Shown here: positions 59,156 to 64,000 of the stretch, in pieces
How the letters are laid out: each line of letters begins with the position of its first letter
How positions within the stretch are numbered: position 1 is the first letter of the stretch
Origin: Microbispora sp. NBC_01189
GTDB lineage: Bacteria > Actinomycetota > Actinomycetes > Streptosporangiales > Streptosporangiaceae
Direction of reading: 5' to 3'
DNA: 64,000 nucleotides
Assembly (NCBI RefSeq): GCF_036010665.1
Contig: NZ_CP108581.1
Span: 3,081,501-3,145,500 of the forward strand
Program-made: the position numbers and the translations under genes
Notes under the pieces: model-generated
Seen by the model: only the letters and a program-made list of their open reading frames with translations
Database searches by the model: none
Told to the model about the DNA's origin: nothing

Positions 59156-60322
59156 TCAGTGACCGGCGCCGGGGCCGGTCCGGCGCGGGGCGCCGGCGGC
59201 GAGTGCCAGGTCCTGCTGGATCACGTAGTACTGCGACTTGGGCTTCAGGTCCGCGTCGTACAGCAGCGCGGCGCCCTCCTGCGGGTTGTTGAACCAGCCC
59301 GGGATCCAGGAGTACGTGTCGCCGAAGCCCCACGGGGTGAACGAGATGCACTCGCGCACCGCCAGGCAGGCCTTGAGGGCGCGGGACCAGTAGCTCTCCT
59401 GGGCGTACGAGGCCAGCGGGCTGGTCGGGGTGTTCACGTTCGGCGCGGCCTGCGTGAACGTGCGGACGTCCACCTCGGTCTCGGCCACCTTCAGGCCGAG
59501 GTCCGCGAAGCGCTGCAGGTTGTTCTGCAGGTCCGGGAAGCCGTACTGCGTGTCGAGGTGGCCCTGGAAGCCGACGCCGTCGATGGGTACGCGCTGGGCC
59601 TTCAGGGTCTTGACGAAGTCGTACACCGCGTTGCTCTTCGGCCCGGTGAACTCGAGGTTGTAGTCGTTGTAGAACAGCAGGGCCTTGGGGTCGGCCTCAT
59701 GTGCCCAGCGGAAGGCGTCGGCGATGTAGCCGAGGCCGCCCCACGCCTTGTACCAGACGGTCTGGCGGGGCTTCCCGTCGTCGTCGAACGCCTCGTTGAC
59801 GACGTCCCACTGCCAGATGTCGCCCTTGAAGTGCTTCGCCTGGTCCTGGACGTGCTTCTTGAGCAGGGCCTTCAGCTCGTTGTTGGACAGGGTGGTGGTG
59901 TAGCCGTCCGAGGAGAGCCAGGTGGGCAGCTGGCTGTGCCACACCAGCGTGTGGCCGCGGACCAGCTGCTTGTTGGCCTTCGCGAAGGCGACCAGCCGGT
60001 CGGCCGCAGCCCAGTCGTAGGTGCCGCGGGTGGGCTCCACCAGCTGCCACTTCATCACGTTCTCGGGGGTGACGCTGGAGAACTGCTCGGCCGTGATCCG
60101 GGTGTAGTCGGTGTTGCTGCCGAGCTCGTCCATGTTCACGGCGGTGCCGAAGCGCAGACCGACCTTGTCGCCGAGGGCGCGCAGCGAGTCCGCCGGGTAG
60201 CGGACGGCCTTGGGCGGAGCGGCGGCGGCGCCCGGCTCGGCCGAGGCCGAGCTGGTGAGAGCCACCCCGCCCAGCAGGACCGTGGCGCTCAGGACGCCGA
60301 TGGACAGTGCGGAACGAACCAC
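59156..60322 (-). CDS. Secreted endo-1,4-beta-xylanase, GH10
   Basis: 388 residues. A Sec signal peptide (about 1-28, ending SSASA-EP) precedes a GH10 barrel. The acid/base glutamate is in WDVVNEAFDD and the nucleophile glutamate in KVAETEVDVR. VRGHTLVWHSQLPTWL and the C-terminal SWIPGWFNNP are typical. It cleaves xylan outside the cell. There is no carbohydrate-binding module, so it is a catalytic domain only. GTG 60322 has GAGGAG 6 nt upstream. GC is lower than in the core genes. The upstream region holds GAAAGTTTC-like operators. Confidence 0.95.
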   Translation of the reverse strand: MVRSALSIGVLSATVLLGGVALTSSASAEPGAAAAPPKAVRYPADSLRALGDKVGLRFGTAVNMDELGSNTDYTRITAEQFSSVTPENVMKWQLVEPTRGTYDWAAADRLVAFAKANKQLVRGHTLVWHSQLPTWLSSDGYTTTLSNNELKALLKKHVQDQAKHFKGDIWQWDVVNEAFDDDGKPRQTVWYKAWGGLGYIADAFRWAHEADPKALLFYNDYNLEFTGPKSNAVYDFVKTLKAQRVPIDGVGFQGHLDTQYGFPDLQNNLQRFADLGLKVAETEVDVRTFTQAAPNVNTPTSPLASYAQESYWSRALKACLAVRECISFTPWGFGDTYSWIPGWFNNPQEGAALLYDADLKPKSQYYVIQQDLALAAGAPRRTGPGAGH

Positions 60323-60900
60323 AGGAACTCCTCGGGTTGAGAACAGGGATGTGATGGCTGCTGTGGATCAGGTCAGCCCGCGCCGGGAGTCCGGTGGACG
60401 ACTGTGGGGCTGCCCAGCAGGAGACCTTCCGCGTCCGGTGGATCTACGAGAAGACGTGGCCTGCCTGGGCGCCGGCTTCGGTTGACCACGGTGACTCCAT
60501 CTTCGGACGACGAGGATGACCGAAAGTTTCTGCGTTGTTACGAAAGTAATGCAGACCATAGAAAGTTGCCAGTTGTACGTCAAGAGCTCCGATCACCAGT
60601 GCCTTCGCGACCCATGGGCGCTGCAGGGCGGAGAAGTGCCAGAGTTGGCGCTCCGCCTGCGTCTAAGCCGGTAGCAGGTTTTTCGAAACTTTTCGGTGTT
60701 CCCTGCCCTGGCTGGAGAGATGTGGCAAGGCATGTCGCCAGGGCTGCCAAAGTGTCGTGGCCGGCACGCGAAAGAAGCCGCTCGGGCGGGTCGCATGCGG
60801 GACCACGGTCTCAGGTGGGCGTGGGGTCCGGTGCTGAGTCAGCGCTGCCGGTGTAAATTTCAAAGCCGCCGCACGCTGCTCGAAAGCCGAGTCCCTGAAG
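60323..60900 (-). promoter_or_regulatory. Xylanase control region with repeated GAAAGTTTC-like operators
   Basis: A long non-coding region with lower GC. CGAAAGTTTC (60521-60530), CGAAAGTAAT (60541-60550), GAAAGTTGCC (60561-60570) and CGAAACTTTTCG (60684-60695) resemble the CGAAACTTTCG-type operators of streptomycete xylanase genes, bound by LacI-family repressors. No gene is visible here. Confidence 0.6.
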
Positions 60901-61000
60901 CTCGGGCTCGTCGAGCGCGGTGACCACGCCCAGGGCGCCGGCCTCGGCTGCCTCGAAGACCGTGAGACGTGTCAGCGCATCCCGTACCTCTGATGGGACG

Positions 61001-61918
61001 TCAGGCCGGATCTGCGCGAAACACGGCGGGGCAGGGTGGTGCGGCTGTGCTCGTTCCCAGCACGCCCTCAGCTCTCCGGTATGCGGCGCAATGCGCCTCG
61101 GCCAGCTCGCTGATTTCGCGCCGCTCCGCCGCTGGCAACCTCTGCGCTTGGGCGCGGCGCAGGGCTGACTCAGTCGACGGCACGTGGGCCCGCAACGCGC
61201 ACTCGCCGTCGGCGGTGGCGACGGCGATCTCCCGGGCGCGCAGCGCCGGCGTGTTCTCACGCTGGTAAGCAGCTGCCAGATCGGCGACGGCGGCCCGTGA
61301 GTCGGTGTATCGATATCCGGCTGTCGCCATGCAGGCCGCCCATTGTGCCCTCGCCTTCGTCAGCTCGGGACCCTCCGCCCGCAACGTGGTGCGGACGACC
61401 TGGGGAACCGCGTCGACCCGAGCCCACAGTAGTTGATCACCGTAGAGCGTGGCCCGGGCCTCGGGGACGCAGCCGCTGGTCGGGAACGACAGGGTCGACC
61501 CGTTCGGCAACCGCAATTGCCCCTCGCGCTTCCGGTCGCCGAACATCGCGCGCTGGAATGGCGGCTTGTCCTCGTCCGGGCCCACTCGCGGGGGACCGGG
61601 TTGCTTGACGGCCAATCCATAGCCGTGTGCACGTCTGCCCGGAAGGTCGACCGTGCGCTGCTCGTCCGAGCCGGTGACCGGCTCGGGAGTGATCGGCCAG
61701 TACGTGTGTCCGCGCCGGGCCATGCACTCCTGCACGAGCCTCTCCTCCGCCAGGGTCAGAACGCGCGCCCGGGCCGGGAAACCGCCGGAGGCCGTGACCA
61801 GGTCCAGCGCCGCCACGCCGAGCCGTGGGCCGGGATCGGTCACACCGCTCGCCTGCGACGCACATGCGCCGCAGGCGAGCAGAGCCAGACCGGCGGCCAC
61901 GGAGAAGGCCCGTGTCAT
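61001..61918 (-). CDS. Secreted lipoprotein of unknown function
   Basis: 305 residues. The signal ends with the lipobox LLACGACAS (cysteine near residue 18), so the mature protein is lipid-anchored outside. The rest contains ECMARRGHTYWP, GCVPEARATLYGD, WAACMATAGYRY and EISELAEAHCAAYRRAEG, with paired cysteines likely forming disulfides. This resembles a widespread unnamed family of actinobacterial lipoproteins with CMxxxGY repeats. ATG 61918 follows GGTGAAG. After the stop a different frame stays protein-like to about 60860. Confidence 0.8.
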   Translation of the reverse strand: MTRAFSVAAGLALLACGACASQASGVTDPGPRLGVAALDLVTASGGFPARARVLTLAEERLVQECMARRGHTYWPITPEPVTGSDEQRTVDLPGRRAHGYGLAVKQPGPPRVGPDEDKPPFQRAMFGDRKREGQLRLPNGSTLSFPTSGCVPEARATLYGDQLLWARVDAVPQVVRTTLRAEGPELTKARAQWAACMATAGYRYTDSRAAVADLAAAYQRENTPALRAREIAVATADGECALRAHVPSTESALRRAQAQRLPAAERREISELAEAHCAAYRRAEGVLGTSTAAPPCPAVFRADPA

Positions 61919-61932
61919 CACTTCACCGGTCC

Positions 61933-62286
61933 CTAACAGACCCACTTGTGCGAGCTGATCTTGTCGTTGGGGCTGGTGCCGTCACTCCACTTGTCGAGGG
62001 CGAGGTTGGCGAGATAGCTGCCGCGCGGGAGCTGGTAGAAGAACGCGCCGCCGTAGTAGGGGTCCTCATAGAAAGTGACCTTGCAGCTCTGGCCGTTGTT
62101 GAACAACGACGACGCGCAGTTGTCCCAGGATCCGCTCGGGCACTTGTTGGTCCAGTCGGTTCCGTAGTCGGAATCGGCGTTCTGCCACTTGCCAGGACCC
62201 TTGACGAAGTTCGGGTCGGCCCAGATGCAGAACCAGCTCGATGGGCAGTCGGCCCGGCCGTCGGCGGCTGCCGGAGCCGTCAGCGT
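61933..62286 (-). pseudogene. Peptidase inhibitor family I36 protein, 5' end lost
   Basis: An open frame ending TAG at 61933 encodes TAPAAADGRADCPSSWFCIW and on through NADSDYGTDWTNKCPSGSWDN, CKVTFYEDPYYGGAFFYQLP to HKWVC. This is the cysteine-rich beta-gamma-crystallin-like domain of I36 (SMPI) inhibitors. No start codon exists between the domain and an in-frame TAA at 62344, so the signal peptide part has been lost. It is 14 bp upstream of the lipoprotein start on the same strand. Confidence 0.8.
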
Positions 62287-62326
62287 ACGACATCGCCGGC
62301 TATCGGCCCGGGACCGGCCGGCGGGG

Positions 62327-62515
62327 TCACTTCGACCAGAGGGTTATATCGGTGTCGACGTACCCCGGGTCTCCAGGGCCGGTCGGGTCGTGGACTTCCC
62401 TGATCGTCACCAGGAGGTGCCGTTCGGCGGCCACCACGCAGAAAGACAGGCCGGGGCGGATGTCGGGGCCTCGTGGGTCGTCCCGGGAGTAGTCGGCACT
62501 CGCCTTCCGTTTCAC
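62327..62515 (-). CDS. Short protein or C-terminal fragment, unknown
   Basis: 62 codons from GTG 62515 (GAGAGG 6 nt upstream) to TGA 62327. The sequence RPGLSFCVVAAERHLLVTIR followed by an aspartate-rich stretch and DTDITLWSK resembles the conserved C-terminal beta domain of some actinobacterial proteins (FCVRTSxGRxAxLxV pattern), usually at the end of much longer proteins. So this is either a small free-standing copy or a remnant. It lies between two clear gene fragments. Confidence 0.45.
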   Translation of the reverse strand: MKRKASADYSRDDPRGPDIRPGLSFCVVAAERHLLVTIREVHDPTGPGDPGYVDTDITLWSK

Positions 62516-62520
62516 GGAAA

Positions 62521-62740
62521 CCTCTCAGCAGTTGACGTAGACCCTTGGGGTTGTTGTACGAGCAGGAGTCGACGAGCTTGCCGCCGGCGTCGCGCAGGTA
62601 GGCATTGTCCTTGTCCTGGTTCCAGATGTAGGCGAAGGTGCCGCCGCCGCTCCGGCCCCAGTAGAGGGTGGTGGAGGTGTCCTTGCCCTTGCCGGTGCGG
62701 AGGGTGACCGTCTTTCCGGCCTTGAGGGACCTTGCTGGCT
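62521..62740 (-). pseudogene. Lamin-tail-domain protein, C-terminal fragment with frameshift
   Basis: The frame SLKAGKTVTLRTGKGKDT, LYWGRSGGGTFAYIWNQDKD, AYLRDAGGKLVDSCSYNNPK is the second half of a lamin tail domain. It then leaves frame; the expected ending VYVNC-stop is found 1-2 bases out of frame. Upstream, an in-frame TAG (62741-62743) follows only four codons further, at the boundary of the transposon. So the gene has lost its 5' part and carries a frameshift. Confidence 0.75.
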
Positions 62741-62848
62741 AACTCGCGACACGCGGGCGATGGTTCGTGATCAGGGCGGTTGTGTCCGGGATCATGCCGT
62801 ACGCGGCCGTGTCTCACCCCCGCTATCGGCTGCGGATGGAGTTATCCG

Positions 62849-64000
62849 ATGTCGCTGCAGCCGAGATCGTGGCCCGAACCCGTGCCCGAGGTCGCGCGGG
62901 CGATCCGGGCTATGTACCGGGGCAAGCGGCAGCCTCCGTTGCCGGTCCGGGTCCGCGACGAACTCGGCGAACTGTTCGCCGACGCCCGATTCGCGGGCGC
63001 GTTCGGGGCTGAGGGCAAACCCGGCTGGTCACCCGGCCGGTTGGCGTTGATCACCGTGTTCCAGCGGGTGGAGAACCTGACCGACCGGCAGGCCGCCGAG
63101 GCCGTCCGCGCGGACCTGAGCTGGAAATACGCGCTCGGCCTGGAGTTGGACGACCCTGGGTTCGACGCATCGGTGCTCAGTGAGTTCCGCTCCCGCGTGG
63201 TCGAACACGGGCTGGAGGAACTGGCCCTGGACCTGCTGGTGGCTGCCCTCATCGAGCGGGGTCTGCTCAAGGCGGGCGGCAAGCAGCGCACCGACTCCAC
63301 CCATGTGATCAGCGCGGTGCGGGATCTGAACCGGCTGGAGTTGGCCGGGGAGTGCGTGCGAGCGGCGTTGGAAGCATTGTCGGCCGCCGCGCCGCACTGG
63401 GTGCAGCAGGTGCTTGACCTGCCCGGATGGGCCGACCGCTACCGGTCCCGGATCGATTCGTGGCGGTTGCCGGCCTCGGAGACCAAACGCGAGGAACTGG
63501 TCCGGGCCTACGGCAGCGACGGGTACGCGCTGGTCGCGGCGGTTTACGCGCCGTTCTCCCCGGCCTGGCTGCGGCAGGTGCCCGCGGTCGACGCGCTGCG
63601 GGTGATGCTGATCCAAAACTATGTGCGGACCACCGACAACAGCGGGCGGGAGGTGGTCAAGCGGCGGCGGCCCCTCGATGACGGCGGAGAGGGGCTGCCG
63701 CCCGGCAGATGGCGTCTGACCTCCCCCTATGACACCGATACCCGGTGGGCGGCCAAGGGCGACGACCTGTTCTGGAACGGTTACAAGGTCCACATCAGCG
63801 AGACCTGCCACACCGACGCCGACGCCGTCCGGGACAACGACGGCACGGACGGCACGGACGGCACGGACGGCCAGGCGGTCGCGCCGCCGAACCTGATCAC
63901 GAACGTGGCGACCACGGACGCCACCGTGCCCGATGCGGCGATGACCGAGAAGGTCCATCAGGGGTTGCAACGACGCGGGCTGCTGCCACACGAGCACTAC
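62849..64000 (+). mobile_element. IS1182-family transposase (5' part; runs off the right edge)
   Basis: ATG 62849 (GGAG 8 nt upstream) opens 384 codons to the window end with no stop. MSLQPRSWPEPVPEVARAI is the family N-terminus. FGAEGKPGWSPGRLALITV, NLTDRQAAEAVRADLSWKYA and LELDDPGFDASVLSEFR form the N-terminal domain. GKQRTDSTHVISAVRDLN contains the first catalytic aspartate of the DDE fold; the segment NGYKVHISETCHTDAD carries the next conserved block. A 9-bp repeat inserts DGT units after it. The left end of the element should lie near 62735-62760, where the lamin-tail fragment breaks off; inverted repeats cannot be defined without the right end. Confidence 0.9.
63839..63871. repeat. 9-bp tandem repeat inside the transposase gene
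   Basis: GACGGCACG three times, then GACGGC. It encodes DGTDGTDGTDG in a loop where typical relatives are shorter. In frame, so function may be kept. Confidence 0.85.

Noticed and set aside
62505..62522. Possible second parS-like site (GTTTCACGGAAAC)
   Set aside because: One base shorter than parS and breaks the central palindrome; also inside a gene fragment.
63029..63997. 322-codon minus-strand frame at the right edge
   Set aside because: It is antisense to the IS1182 transposase, which has clear family motifs on the plus strand.

Overview
The window is 64 kb of very GC-rich DNA (clearly above 70 % over most of its length) with actinobacterial gene content and codon usage. The block crgA, pabA, pknB, pknA, pbpA, rodA, pstP, fhaB, fhaA, tRNA-Leu(CAG) has the same order as the block beside dnaA/oriC in mycobacteria and streptomycetes. 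The rest (rhomboid, cyclophilin, pheA, serS, Bpa) also belongs to oriC-proximal actinobacterial neighbourhoods. Three DnaA-box-like sites (5851-5884) and a near-perfect parS site (35419-35432) fit that position. Gene styles resemble Streptosporangiaceae (Nonomuraea, Microbispora, Streptosporangium), but this placement is inference; no 16S or marker gene is present.

Layout. 1-6.2 kb: tail of a zinc alcohol dehydrogenase, a HelD/HelR-type RNA polymerase-recycling ATPase, a DUF5324-like membrane protein, cyclophilin, rhomboid protease and CrgA. 6.3-15.9 kb: PabA, then a minus-strand operon with 4-bp stop/start overlaps that couples Ser/Thr phosphorylation (PknA, PknB, PstP, two FHA proteins) to elongation peptidoglycan synthesis (RodA, PbpA), ending at a tRNA-Leu. 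16-24.4 kb: two CorC/HlyC-type transporters, an LCP ligase, a GOLPH3-like protein, TenA, an Fpg/Nei glycosylase, a rhodanese, and a TPP riboswitch controlling a CytX-type permease. 24.5-32.6 kb: a large AfsR-like regulator faces a compact RiPP cluster: a 53-residue precursor with a double-glycine leader, an ATP-grasp ligase, a PpiC-related maturation protein, an HlyD-like stub and a C39-peptidase ABC exporter. This looks like a graspetide (omega-ester/amide peptide) locus.

32.7-37.4 kb: Ogt, an anti-sigma-type ATPase, a frameshifted YidC-like insertase, two small membrane proteins and a two-component system. 37.5-41.3 kb: a second compact minus-strand operon encodes a 65-residue peptide with eight cysteines plus MauE/DoxX, S26 signal peptidase, TlpA-like thioredoxin and ABC exporter proteins. 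I read it as a dedicated export, cleavage and disulfide-formation route for a cysteine-rich mini-protein, and it is the strongest candidate for an undescribed system here. 41.7-57 kb: STAS protein, mannosyltransferase-like membrane proteins, prephenate dehydratase, seryl-tRNA synthetase, cold-shock protein, HAD phosphatase, Bpa proteasome activator, quinone oxidoreductase, a ParA/MinD-like ATPase with a long disordered N-terminus, and tRNA-Ser(UGA).

57-64 kb looks accessory: HD and SDR proteins, a LacI-family C-terminal remnant, a secreted GH10 xylanase, a lipoprotein, three broken secreted or small-protein fragments (I36 inhibitor, unknown, lamin-tail domain) and an IS1182-type transposase that runs off the right edge.
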